Source of the DNA: Pampus argenteus
Taxonomy: Eukaryota; Chordata; Actinopteri; Scombriformes; Stromateidae
Length of the DNA: 64,000 bases
Direction of reading: 5' to 3'
NCBI GenBank assembly: GCA_036937835.1
Contig: CM072864.1
Span: 23,706,501-23,770,500, forward strand
This document shows, one piece after another, positions 47,356 to 61,082 of this stretch (the first letter of the stretch is position 1; each line of letters opens with the position of its first letter). Position numbers and translations under genes: made by a program. The notes beneath the pieces are model-generated. The model worked only from the letters and a program-made list of their open reading frames with translations. It was not told the origin of the DNA and did not search any database.

Positions 47356-50300
47356 TCAATCAAAACCATGTTTACCATCAACAAGTAACTGATTTCTAAT
47401 GATTAGGACCAAAAAACTCACTTCTGAGAGCTTCCTGCAGCTTTTACTGTAACATTTGTAAAAATAGCTTTCTCTCAGGCCAAAACTGACAACTACAGTT
47501 TTTCTTAAACAAGGAGCAATATTTTCATTCAAAACCATGTTTATCATCAACAAGTAAGTGATTTCTAATTAATTAGGACCAAAAAACTCACTTCTGAGAG
47601 CTTCCTGCAGCTTTTACTGTAACATTTGTAAAAAATAGCTTTGTCTGAGGCCAAAACTGACAACTACAGTTTTTCTTAAACAAGGAGCAATATTTTCAAT
47701 CAAAACCATGTTTGCCATCAACAAGTAACTGATTTTGAATGATTAGGACCAAAAAACTCACTTCTGAGAGCTTCCTGCAGCTTTTACTGTAACATTTGTT
47801 AAAAAATAGCTTTCTCTGGGCAAGAGAAGGCCAACACTGACAACTACAGTTTTTCTTAAACAAGGAGCAATGTTTTCAATCAAAACTATGTTTGCCATCA
47901 ACAAGTAACTGATTTCTAATGATTAGGACCAAAAAACTCACTTCTGAGAGCTTCCTGCTGCTTTTACTGTAACATTTGTAAAAATAGCTTTCTCTCAGGC
48001 CAAAACTGACAACTACAGTTTTTCTTAAACAAAGAGCTATATTTTCAATCAAAACCATGTTTGCCATCAACAAGTAACTGATTTCTAATGATTAGGACCA
48101 AAAAACTCACTTCTGAGAGCTTCCTGCAGCTTTTACTGTAACATTTGTAAAAATTGCTTTCTCTGAGGCCAAAACTGACAACTACAGTTTTTCTTAAACA
48201 AGGAGCAATATTTTCAATCAAAACCATGTTTGCCATCAACAAGTAACTGATTTCTAATGATTAGGACCAAAAAACTCACTTCTGAGAGCTTCCTGCAGCT
48301 TTTACTGTAACATTTGTAAAAATAGCTTTCTCTCAGGCCAAAACTGACAACTACAGTTTTTCTTAAACAAGGAGCAATGTTTTCAATCAAAACCATGTTT
48401 GCCATCAACAAGTAACTGATTTCTAATGATTAGGACCAAAAAACTCACTTCTGAGAGCTTCCTGCAGCTTTTACTGTAACATTTGTAAAAATAGCTTTCT
48501 CTCAGGCCAAAACTGACAACTACAGTTTTTCTTAAACAAGGAGCAATATTTTCATTCAAAACCATGTTTATCATCAACAAGTAAGTGATTTCTAATGATT
48601 AGGACCAAAAAACTCACTTCTGAGAGCTTCCTGCAGCTTTTACTGTAACATTTGTAAAAAATAGCTTTGTCTGAGGCCAAAACTGACAACTACAGTTTTT
48701 CTTAATCAAGGAGCAATATTTTCAATCAAAACCATGTGTGCCATCAACAAGTAACTGATTTCTAATGATTAGGACCAAAAAACTCACTTCTGAGAGCTTC
48801 CTGCAGCTTTTACTGTAACATTTGTAAAAAATAGCTTTCTCTCAGGCCAAAACTGACAACTACAGTTTTTCTTAAACAAGGAGCAATATTTTCAATCAAA
48901 ACCATGTTTGCCATCAACAAGTAACTGATTTTGAATGATTAGGACCAAAAAACTCACTTCTGAGAGCTTCCTGCAGCTTTTACTGTAACATTTGTTAAAA
49001 AATAGCTTTCTCTGGGCAAGAGAAGGCCAACACTGACAACTACAGTTTTTCTTAAACAAGGAGCAATATTTTCAATCAAAACCATGTTTGCCATCAACAA
49101 GTAACTGATTTCTAATGATTAGGACCAAAAAACTCACTTCTGAGAGCTTCCTGCAGCTTTTACTGTAACATTTGTAAAAAATAGCTTTCTCTCAGGCCAA
49201 AACTGACAACTACAGTTTTTCTTAAACAAGGAGCAATATTTTCAATCAAAACCATGTTTGCCATCAACAAGTAACTGATTTCTAATGATTAGGACCAAAA
49301 AACTCACTTCTGAGAGCTTCCTGCAGCTTTTACTGTAACATTTGTAAAAAATAGCTTTCTCTCAGGCCAAAACTGACAACTACAGTTTTTCTTAAACAAG
49401 GAGCAATATTTTCATTCAAAACCATGTTTATCATCAACAAGTAAGTGATTTCTAATTAATTAGGACCAAAAAACTCACTTCTGAGAGCTTCCTGCAGCTT
49501 TTACTGTAACATTTGTAAAAAATAGCTTTGTCTGAGGCCAAAACTGACAACTACAGTTTTTCTTAAACAAGGAGCAATATTTTCAATCAAAACCATGTTT
49601 GCCATCAACAAGTAACTGATTTTGAATGATTAGGACCAAAAAACTCACTTCTGAGAGCTTCCTGCAGCTTTTACTGTAACATTTGTAAAAAATAGCTTTC
49701 TCTCAGGCCAAAACTGACAACTACAGTTTTTCTTAAACAAGGAGCAATATTTTCAATCAAAACCATGTTTGCCATCAACAAGTAACTGATTTCTAATGAT
49801 TAGGACCAAAAAACTCACTTCTGAGAGCTTCCTGCAGCTTTTACTGTAACATTTGTAAAAAATAGCTTTCTCTCAGGCCAAAACTGACAACTACAGTTTT
49901 TCTTAAACAAGGAGCAATGTTTTCAATCAAAACCATGTTTGCCATCAACAAGTAACTGATTTCTAATGATTAGGACCAAAAAACTCACTTCTGAGAGCTT
50001 CCTGCAGCTTTTACTGTAACATTTGTAAAAATAGCTTTCTCTCAGGCCAAAACTGACAACTACAGTTTTTCTTAAACAAGGAGCAATATTTTCATTCAAA
50101 ACCATGTTTATCATCAACAAGTAAGTGATTTCTAATGATTAGGACCAAAAAACTCACTTCTGAGAGCTTCCTGCAGCTTTTACTGTAACATTTGTAAAAA
50201 ATAGCTTTCTCTCAGGCCAAAACTGACAACTACAGTTTTTCTTAAACAAGGAGCAATATTTTCAATCAAAACCATGTTTGCCATCAACAAGTAACTGATT

Positions 50301-53300
50301 TTGAATGATTAGGACCAAAAAACTCACTTCTGAGAGCTTCCTGCAGCTTTTACTGTAACATTTGTTAAAAAATAGCTTTCTCTGGGCAAGAGAAGGCCAA
50401 CACTGACAACTACAGTTTTTCTTAAACAAGGAGCAATATTTTCAATCAAAACCATGTTTGCCATCAACAAGTAACTGATTTCTAATGATTAGGACCAAAA
50501 AACTCACTTCTGAGAGCTTCCTGCAGCTTTTACTGTAACATTTGTAAAAAATAGCTTTCTCTCAGGCCAAAACTGACAACTACAGTTTTTCTTAAACAAG
50601 GAGCAATATTTTCAATCAAAACCATGTTTGCCATCAACAAGTAACTGATTTCTAATGATTAGGACCAAAAAACTCACGTCTGAGAGCTTCCTGCAGCTTT
50701 TACTGTAACATTTGTAAAAAATAGCTTTCTCTCATGCCAAAACTGACAACTACAGTTTTTCTTAAACAAAGAGCTATATTTTCAATCAAAACCATGTTTG
50801 CCATCAACAAGTAACTGATTTCTAATGATTAGGACCAAAAAACTCACTTCTGAGAGCTTCCTGCAGCTTTTACTGTAACATTTGTAAAAATTGCTTTCTC
50901 TGAGGCCAAAACTGACAACTACAGTTTTTCTTAAACAAGGAGGAATATTTTCAATCAAAACCATGTTTGCCATCAACAAGTAACTGATTTCTAATGATTA
51001 GGACCAAAAAACTCACTTCTGAGAGCTTCCTGCAGCTTTTACTGTAACATTTGTAAAAATAGCTTTCTCTCAGGCCAAAACTGACAACTACAGTTTTTCT
51101 TAAACAAGGAGCAATGTTTTCAATCAAAACCATGTTTGCCATCAACAAGTAACTGATTTCTAATGATTAGGACCAAAAAACTCACTTCTGAGAGCTTCCT
51201 GCAGCTTTCACTGTAACATTTGTAAAAATAGCTTTCTCTCAGGCCAAAACTGACAACTACAGTTTTTCTTAAACAAGGAGCAATATTTTCAATCAAAACC
51301 ATGTTTGCCATCAACAAGTAACTGATTTCTAATGATTAGGACCAAAAAACTCACTTCTGAGAGCTTCCTGCAGCTTTTACTGTAACATTTGTAAAAATAG
51401 CTTTCTCTCAGGCCAAAACTGACAACTACAGTTTTTCTTAAACAAGGAGCAATATTTTCAATCAAAACCATGTTTGCCATCAACAAGTAACTGATTTCTA
51501 ATGATTAGGACCAAAAAACTCACTTCTGAGAGCTTATTGCAGCTTTTACTGTAACATTTGTAAAAATAGCTTTCTCTCAGGCCAAAACTGACAACTACAG
51601 TTTTTCTTAAACAAGGAGCAATATTTTCAATCAAAACCATGTTTGCCATCAACAAGTAACTGATTTCTAATGATTAGGACCAACACACTCACTTCTGAGA
51701 GCTTCCTGCAGCTTTTACTTTAACATTTGTAAAAATTGCTTTGTCTGGGCGAGAGAAGGCCAAAACTGACAACTACAGTTTTTCTTAAACAAGGAGCAAT
51801 ATTTTCAATCAAAACCATGTTTGCCATCAACAAGTAACTGATTTTGAATGATTAGGACCAAAAAACTCACTTCTGAGAGCTTCCTGCAGCTTTTACTGTA
51901 ACATTTGTTAAAAAATAGCTTTCTCTGGGCAAGAGAAGTCCAACACTGACAACTACAGTTTTTCTTAAACAAGGAGCAATATTTTCAATCAAAACCATGT
52001 TTGCCATCAACAAGTAACTGATTTCTAATGATTAGGACCAAAAAACTCACTTCTGAGAGCTTCCTGCAGCTTTTACTGTAACATTTGTAAAAATAGCTTT
52101 CTCTCAGGCCAAAACTGACAACTACAGTTTTTCTTAAACAAGGAGCAATATTTTCAATCAAAACCATGTTTGCCATCAACAAGTAACTGATTTCTAATGA
52201 TTAGGACCAAAAAACTCACTTCTGAGAGCTTCCTGCAGCTTTTACTGTAACATTTGTAAAAATAGCTTTCTCTCATGCCAAAACTGACAACTACAGTTTT
52301 TCTTAAACAAAGAGCTATATTTTCAATCAAAACCATGTTTGCCATCAACAAGTAACTGATTTCTAATGATTAGGACCAAAAAACTCACTTCTGAGAGCTT
52401 CCTGCAGCTTTTACTGTAACATTTGTAAAAATTGCTTTCTCTGAGGCCAAAACTGACAACTACAGTTTTTCTTAAACAAGGAGCAATATTTTCAATCAAA
52501 ACCATGTTTGCCATCAACAAGTAACTGATTTCTAATGATTAGGACCAAAAAGCTCACCTCTGAGAGCTTCCTGCAGCTTTTACTGTAACATTTGTAAAAA
52601 TAGCTTTCTCTCAGGCCAAAACTGACAACTACAGTTTTTCTTAAACAAGGAGCAATATTTTCAATCAAAACCATGTTTGCCATCAACAAGTAACTGATTT
52701 TGAATGATTAGGACCAAAAAACTCACTTCTGAGAGCTTCCTGCAGCTTTTACTGTAACATTTGTAAAAATAGCTTTCTCTCAGGCCAAAACTGACAACTA
52801 CAGTTTTTCTTAAACAAGGAGCAATATTTTCAATCAAAACCATGTTTACCATCAACAAGTAACTAATTTCTAATGATTAGGACCAAAAAACTCACTTCTG
52901 AGAGCTTCCTGCAGCTTTTACTGTAACATTTGTAAAAATTGCTTTCTCTGAGGCCAAAACTGACAACTACAGTTTTTCTTAAACAAGGAGCAATATTTTC
53001 AATCAAAACCATGTTTGCCATCAACAAGTAACTGATTTCTAATGATTAGGACCAAAACACTCACTTCTGAGAGCTTCCTGCAGCTTTTACTGTAACATTT
53101 GTAAAAATAGCTTTGTCTGGGCGAGAGAAGGCCAAAACTGACAACTACAGTTTTTCTTAAACAAGGAGCAATATTTTCAATCAAAACCATGTTTGCAATC
53201 AACAAGTAACTGATTTTGAATGATTAGGACCAAAAAACTCACTTCTGAGAGCTTCCTGCAGCTTTTACTGTAACATTTGTTAAAAAATAGCTTTCTCTGG

Positions 53301-54738
53301 GCAAGAGAAGGCCAACACTGACAACTACAGTTTTTCTTAAACAAGGAGCAATATTTTCAATCAAAACCATGTTTGCCATCAACAAGTAACTGATTTCTAA
53401 TGATTAGGACCAAAAAACTCACTTCTGAGAGCTTCCTGCAGCTTTTACTGTAACATTTGTAAAAATTGCTTTCTCTGAGGCCAAAACTGACAACTACAGT
53501 TTTTCTTAAACAAGGAGCAATATTTTCAATCAAGACCATGTTTGCCATCAACAAGTAACTGATTTCCAATGATTAGGACCAAAAAACTCACTTCTGAGAG
53601 CTTCCTGCAGCTTTTACTGTAACATTTGTAAAAATAGCTTTCTCTGGGCGAGAGAAGGCCAAAACTGACAACTACAGTTTTTCCTCAAACAAGGAGCAAT
53701 ATTTTCAATCAAAACCATGTTTGCCATCAACAAGTAACTGATTTCTAATGATTAGGACCAAAAAACTCACTTCTGAGAGCTTCCTGCAGCTTTTATTGTA
53801 ACATTTGTAAAAATAGCTTTCTCTCAGGCCAAAACTGACAACTACAGTTTTTCTTAAACAAGGAGCAATATTTTCAATCAAAACCATGTTTGCCATCAAC
53901 AAGTAACTGATTTCTAATGATTAGGACCAAAAAACTCACTTCTGAGAGCTTCCTGCAGCTTTTACTGTAACATTTGTAAAAATAGCTTTCTCTCAGGCCA
54001 AAACTGACAACTACAGTTTTTCTTAAACAAGGAGCAATATTTTCAATCAAAACCATGTTTGCCATCAACAAGTAACTGATTTCTAATGATTAGGACCAAA
54101 AAACTCACTTCTGAGAGCTTCCTGCAGCTTTTACTGTAACATTTGTAAAAATAGCTTTGTCTGGGCGAGAGAAGGCCAAAACTGACAACTACAGTTTTTC
54201 TTAAACAAGGAGCAATATTTTCAATCAAAACCATGTTTGCCATCAACAAGTAACTGATTTCTAATGATTAGGACCAAAAAACTCACTTCTGAGAGCTTCC
54301 TGCAGCTTTTACTGTAACATTTGTAAAAAATTGCTTTCTCTGAGGCCAAAACTGACAACTACAGTTTTTCTTAAACAAGGAGCAATATTTTCAATCAAAA
54401 CCATGTTTGCCATCAACAAGTAACTGATTTCCAATGATTAGGACCAAAAAACTCACTTCTGAGAGCTTCCTGCAGCTTTTACTGTAACATTTGTAAAAAT
54501 AGCTTTCTCTGGGCGAGAGAAGGCCAAAACTGACAACTACAGTTTTTCCTCAAACAAGGAGCAATATTTTCAATCAAAACCATGTTTGCCATCAACAAGT
54601 AACTCATTTCTAATGATTAGGACCAAAAAACTCACTTCTGAGAGCTTCCTGCAGCTTTTACTGTAACATTAGTAAAAATAGCTTTCTCTCAGGCCAAAAC
54701 TGACAACTACAGTTTTTCTTAAACAAGGAGCAATATTT
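47356..54738. repeat. Core higher-order repeat, copy 8: 7,383 bp, 43 monomers
   Basis: Contains two 171-bp units (47525 and 49412). The first is followed by the parental set CTATG/CTGCTGC, ATTGC, standard, standard, TTTATC, TGTGCC, 180 (47876-48892) as in the left block. The second is followed by a TTTTGAATG unit of 170 bp (49583) and then the core form to 52660 and the ten-monomer module (52999-54738). 43399-48721 repeats at 50782-56104 with exact +7,383 bp spacing. Confidence 0.87.
52999..54738. repeat. Ten-monomer hairpin-rich module, fourth occurrence
   Basis: Matches 45616-47355 at +7,383 bp with all diagnostic units in order. I noticed no difference by eye between these two copies. Confidence 0.88.
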
Positions 54739-57700
54739 TCAATCAAAACCATGTTTACCATCAACAAGTAACTGATTTCTAATGATTAGGACCAAAAAAC
54801 TCACTTCTGAGAGCTTCCTGCAGCTTTTACTGTAACATTTGTAAAAATAGCTTTCTCTCAGGCCAAAACTGACAACTACAGTTTTTCTTAAACAAGGAGC
54901 AATATTTTCATTCAAAACCATGTTTATCATCAACAAGTAAGTGATTTCTAATTAATTAGGACCAAAAAACTCACTTCTGAGAGCTTCCTGCAGCTTTTAC
55001 TGTAACATTTGTAAAAAATAGCTTTGTCTGAGGCCAAAACTGACAACTACAGTTTTTCTTAAACAAGGAGCAATATTTTCAATCAAAACCATGTTTGCCA
55101 TCAACAAGTAACTGATTTTGAATGATTAGGACCAAAAAACTCACTTCTGAGAGCTTCCTGCAGCTTTTACTGTAACATTTGTTAAAAAATAGCTTTCTCT
55201 GGGCAAGAGAAGGCCAACACTGACAACTACAGTTTTTCTTAAACAAGGAGCAATGTTTTCAATCAAAACTATGTTTGCCATCAACAAGTAACTGATTTCT
55301 AATGATTAGGACCAAAAAACTCACTTCTGAGAGCTTCCTGCTGCTTTTACTGTAACATTTGTAAAAATAGCTTTCTCTCAGGCCAAAACTGACAACTACA
55401 GTTTTTCTTAAACAAAGAGCTATATTTTCAATCAAAACCATGTTTGCCATCAACAAGTAACTGATTTCTAATGATTAGGACCAAAAAACTCACTTCTGAG
55501 AGCTTCCTGCAGCTTTTACTGTAACATTTGTAAAAATTGCTTTCTCTGAGGCCAAAACTGACAACTACAGTTTTTCTTAAACAAGGAGCAATATTTTCAA
55601 TCAAAACCATGTTTGCCATCAACAAGTAACTGATTTCTAATGATTAGGACCAAAAAACTCACTTCTGAGAGCTTCCTGCAGCTTTTACTGTAACATTTGT
55701 AAAAATAGCTTTCTCTCAGGCCAAAACTGACAACTACAGTTTTTCTTAAACAAGGAGCAATGTTTTCAATCAAAACCATGTTTGCCATCAACAAGTAACT
55801 GATTTCTAATGATTAGGACCAAAAAACTCACTTCTGAGAGCTTCCTGCAGCTTTTACTGTAACATTTGTAAAAATAGCTTTCTCTCAGGCCAAAACTGAC
55901 AACTACAGTTTTTCTTAAACAAGGAGCAATATTTTCATTCAAAACCATGTTTATCATCAACAAGTAAGTGATTTCTAATGATTAGGACCAAAAAACTCAC
56001 TTCTGAGAGCTTCCTGCAGCTTTTACTGTAACATTTGTAAAAAATAGCTTTGTCTGAGGCCAAAACTGACAACTACAGTTTTTCTTAATCAAGGAGCAAT
56101 ATTTTCAATCAAAACCATGTGTGCCATCAACAAGTAACTGATTTTGAATGATTAGGACCAAAAAACTCACTTCTGAGAGCTTCCTGCAGCTTTTACTGTA
56201 ACATTTGTTAAAAAATAGCTTTCTCTGGGCAAGAGAAGGCCAACACTGACAACTACAGTTTTTCTTAAACAAGGAGCAATATTTTCAATCAAAACCATGT
56301 TTGCCATCAACAAGTAACTGATTTCTAATGATTAGGACCAAAAAACTCACTTCTGAGAGCTTCCTGCAGCTTTTACTGTAACATTTGTAAAAAATAGCTT
56401 TCTCTCAGGCCAAAACTGACAACTACAGTTTTTCTTAAACAAGGAGCAATATTTTCAATCAAAACCATGTTTGCCATCAACAAGTAACTGATTTCTAATG
56501 ATTAGGACCAAAAAACTCACTTCTGAGAGCTTCCTGCAGCTTTTACTGTAACATTTGTAAAAAATAGCTTTCTCTCAGGCCAAAACTGACAACTACAGTT
56601 TTTCTTAAACAAGGAGCAATATTTTCATTCAAAACCATGTTTATCATCAACAAGTAAGTGATTTCTAATTAATTAGGACCAAAAAACTCACTTCTGAGAG
56701 CTTCCTGCAGCTTTTACTGTAACATTTGTAAAAAATAGCTTTGTCTGAGGCCAAAACTGACAACTACAGTTTTTCTTAAACAAGGAGCAATATTTTCAAT
56801 CAAAACCATGTTTGCCATCAACAAGTAACTGATTTTGAATGATTAGGACCAAAAAACTCACTTCTGAGAGCTTCCTGCAGCTTTTACTGTAACATTTGTA
56901 AAAAATAGCTTTCTCTCAGGCCAAAACTGACAACTACAGTTTTTCTTAAACAAGGAGCAATATTTTCAATCAAAACCATGTTTGCCATCAACAAGTAACT
57001 GATTTTGAATGATTAGGACCAAAAAACTCACTTCTGAGAGCTTCCTGCAGCTTTTACTGTAACATTTGTTAAAAAATAGCTTTCTCTGGGCAAGAGAAGG
57101 CCAACACTGACAACTACAGTTTTTCTTAAACAAGGAGCAATATTTTCAATCAAAACCATGTTTGCCATCAACAAGTAACTGATTTCTAATGATTAGGACC
57201 AAAAAACTCACTTCTGAGAGCTTCCTGCAGCTTTTACTGTAACATTTGTAAAAAATAGCTTTCTCTCAGGCCAAAACTGACAACTACAGTTTTTCTTAAA
57301 CAAGGAGCAATATTTTCAATCAAAACCATGTTTGCCATCAACAAGTAACTGATTTCTAATGATTAGGACCAAAAAACTCACTTCTGAGAGCTTCCTGCAG
57401 CTTTTACTGTAACATTTGTAAAAAATAGCTTTCTCTCAGGCCAAAACTGACAACTACAGTTTTTCTTAAACAAGGAGCAATATTTTCATTCAAAACCATG
57501 TTTATCATCAACAAGTAAGTGATTTCTAATTAATTAGGACCAAAAAACTCACTTCTGAGAGCTTCCTGCAGCTTTTACTGTAACATTTGTAAAAAATAGC
57601 TTTGTCTGAGGCCAAAACTGACAACTACAGTTTTTCTTAAACAAGGAGCAATATTTTCAATCAAAACCATGTTTGCCATCAACAAGTAACTGATTTTGAA

Positions 57701-57836
57701 TGATTAGGACCAAAAAACTCACTTCTGAGAGCTTCCTGCAGCTTTTACTGTAACATTTGTTAAAAAATAGCTTTCTCTGGGCAAGAGAAGGCCAACACTG
57801 ACAACTACAGTTTTTCTTAAACAAGGAGCAATGTTT
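54739..57836. repeat. Core higher-order repeat, copy 9: disrupted, 3,098 bp, 18 monomers
   Basis: 54739-56104 follows copy 8. At 56105 a hybrid TGTGCC/TTTTGAATG unit (180 bp) replaces two units of copy 8, a loss of 170 bp. Two 171-bp units follow close together (56625 and 57486, 861 bp apart), separated by a TTTTGAATG 170-bp unit (56796), a 180-bp unit and two 170-bp units. The copy leads into CTATG/CTGCTGC at 57837 without the CACGTCTG segment. Confidence 0.84.
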
Positions 57837-60048
57837 TCAATCAAAACTATGTTTGCCATCAACAAGTAACTGATTTCTAATGATTAGGACCAAAAAACTC
57901 ACTTCTGAGAGCTTCCTGCTGCTTTTACTGTAACATTTGTAAAAATAGCTTTCTCTCAGGCCAAAACTGACAACTACAGTTTTTCTTAAACAAAGAGCTA
58001 TATTTTCAATCAAAACCATGTTTGCCATCAACAAGTAACTGATTTCTAATGATTAGGACCAAAAAACTCACTTCTGAGAGCTTCCTGCAGCTTTTACTGT
58101 AACATTTGTAAAAATTGCTTTCTCTGAGGCCAAAACTGACAACTACAGTTTTTCTTAAACAAGGAGCAATATTTTCAATCAAAACCATGTTTGCCATCAA
58201 CAAGTAACTGATTTCTAATGATTAGGACCAAAAAACTCACTTCTGAGAGCTTCCTGCAGCTTTTACTGTAACATTTGTAAAAATAGCTTTCTCTCAGGCC
58301 AAAACTGACAACTACAGTTTTTCTTAAACAAGGAGCAATGTTTTCAATCAAAACCATGTTTGCCATCAACAAGTAACTGATTTCTAATGATTAGGACCAA
58401 AAAACTCACTTCTGAGAGCTTCCTGCAGCTTTTACTGTAACATTTGTAAAAATAGCTTTCTCTCAGGCCAAAACTGACAACTACAGTTTTTCTTAAACAA
58501 GGAGCAATATTTTCATTCAAAACCATGTTTATCATCAACAAGTAAGTGATTTCTAATGATTAGGACCAAAAAACTCACTTCTGAGAGCTTCCTGCAGCTT
58601 TTACTGTAACATTTGTAAAAAATAGCTTTGTCTGAGGCCAAAACTGACAACTACAGTTTTTCTTAATCAAGGAGCAATATTTTCAATCAAAACCATGTGT
58701 GCCATCAACAAGTAACTGATTTCTAATGATTAGGACCAAAAAACTCACTTCTGAGAGCTTCCTGCAGCTTTTACTGTAACATTTGTAAAAAATAGCTTTC
58801 TCTCAGGCCAAAACTGACAACTACAGTTTTTCTTAAACAAGGAGCAATATTTTCAATCAAAACCATGTTTGCCATCAACAAGTAACTGATTTTGAATGAT
58901 TAGGACCAAAAAACTCACTTCTGAGAGCTTCCTGCAGCTTTTACTGTAACATTTGTTAAAAAATAGCTTTCTCTGGGCAAGAGAAGACCAACACTGACAA
59001 CTACAGTTTTTCTTAAACAAGGAGCAATATTTTCAATCAAAACCATGTTTGCCATCAACAAGTAACTGATTTCTAATGATTAGGACCAAAAAACTCACTT
59101 CTGAGAGCTTCCTGCAGCTTTTACTGTAACATTTGTAAAAAATAGCTTTCTCTCAGGCCAAAACTGACAACTACAGTTTTTCTTAAACAAGGAGCAATAT
59201 TTTCAATCAAAACCATGTTTGCCATCAACAAGTAACTGATTTCTAATGATTAGGACCAAAAAACTCACGTCTGAGAGCTTCCTGCAGCTTTTACTGTAAC
59301 ATTTGTAAAAAATAGCTTTCTCTCATGCCAAAACTGACAACTACAGTTTTTCTTAAACAAAGAGCTATATTTTCAATCAAAACCATGTTTGCCATCAACA
59401 AGTAACTGATTTCTAATGATTAGGACCAAAAAACTCACTTCTGAGAGCTTCCTGCAGCTTTTACTGTAACATTTGTAAAAATTGCTTTCTCTGAGGCCAA
59501 AACTGACAACTACAGTTTTTCTTAAACAAGGAGCAATATTTTCAATCAAAACCATGTTTGCCATCAACAAGTAACTGATTTCTAATGATTAGGACCAAAA
59601 AACTCACTTCTGAGAGCTTCCTGCAGCTTTTACTGTAACATTTGTAAAAATAGCTTTCTCTCAGGCCAAAACTGACAACTACAGTTTTTCTTAAACAAGG
59701 AGCAATGTTTTCAATCAAAACCATGTTTGCCATCAACAAGTAACTGATTTCTAATGATTAGGACCAAAAAACTCACTTCTGAGAGCTTCCTGCAGCTTTC
59801 ACTGTAACATTTGTAAAAATAGCTTTCTCTCAGGCCAAAACTGACAACTACAGTTTTTCTTAAACAAGGAGCAATATTTTCAATCAAAACCATGTTTGCC
59901 ATCAACAAGTAACTGATTTCTAATGATTAGGACCAAAAAACTCACTTCTGAGAGCTTCCTGCAGCTTTTACTGTAACATTTGTAAAAATAGCTTTCTCTC
60001 AGGCCAAAACTGACAACTACAGTTTTTCTTAAACAAGGAGCAATATTT
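57837..60048. repeat. Block matching 8230-10441 (offset 49,607 bp)
   Basis: Units 57837, 58006, 58175, 58344, 58513, 58683, 58853, 59033, 59203, 59373, 59542, 59711 and 59880 reproduce the order and lengths at 8230-10273. The TTTATC/TGTGCC parental pair and the CACGTCTG unit are included. Private changes: GAAGACC near 58986 here, and GATCAGG and CAAGTTACTG in the left copy. The CTTATTGC unit expected next (as at 10442) is absent. Confidence 0.87.
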
Positions 60049-61082
60049 TCAATCAAAACCATGTTTGCCATCAACAAGTAACTGATTTCTAATGATTAGG
60101 ACCAACACACTCACTTCTGAGAGCTTCCTGCAGCTTTTACTTTAACATTTGTAAAAATTGCTTTGTCTGGGCGAGAGAAGGCCAAAACTGACAACTACAG
60201 TTTTTCTTAAACAAGGAGCAATATTTTCAATCAAAACCATGTTTGCCATCAACAAGTAACTGAATTTGAATGATTAGGACCAAAAAACTCACTTCTGAGA
60301 GCTTCCTGCAGCTTTTACTGTAACATTTGTTAAAAAATAGCTTTCTCTGGGCAAGAGAAGTCCAACACTGACAACTACAGTTTTTCTTAAACAAGGAGCA
60401 ATATTTTCAATCAAAACCATGTTTGCCATCAACAAGTAACTGATTTCTAATGATTAGGACCAAAAAACTCACTTCTGAGAGCTTCCTGCAGCTTTTACTG
60501 TAACATTTGTAAAAATAGCTTTCTCTCAGGCCAAAACTGACAACTACAGTTTTTCTTAAACAAGGAGCAATATTTTCAATCAAAACCATGTTTGCCATCA
60601 ACAAGTAACTGATTTCTAATGATTAGGACCAAAAAACTCACTTCTGAGAGCTTCCTGCAGCTTTTACTGTAACATTTGTAAAAATAGCTTTCTCTCATGC
60701 CAAAACTGACAACTACAGTTTTTCTTAAACAAAGAGCTATATTTTCAATCAAAACCATGTTTGCCATCAACAAGTAACTGATTTCTAATGATTAGGACCA
60801 AAAAACTCACTTCTGAGAGCTTCCTGCAGCTTTTACTGTAACATTTGTAAAAATTGCTTTCTCTGAGGCCAAAACTGACAACTACAGTTTTTCTTAAACA
60901 AGGAGCAATATTTTCAATCAAAACCATGTTTGCCATCAACAAGTAACTGATTTCTAATGATTAGGACCAAATAACTCACCTCTGAGAGCTTCCTGCAGCT
61001 TTTACTGTAACATTTGTAAAAATAGCTTTCTCTCAGGCCAAAACTGACAACTACAGTTTTTCTTAAACAAGGAGCAATGTTT
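60049..61082. repeat. Six monomers matching 51627-52660 (offset 8,422 bp)
   Basis: CAACACAC (178), 180, standard, CATGCC, ATTGC and CACCTCTG units in that order. Private changes: CTGAATTTGAATG in unit 60227 and AATAACTCACC in unit 60914 (AAAGCTCACC at 52492). The last three units also match 11-517. Confidence 0.85.
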
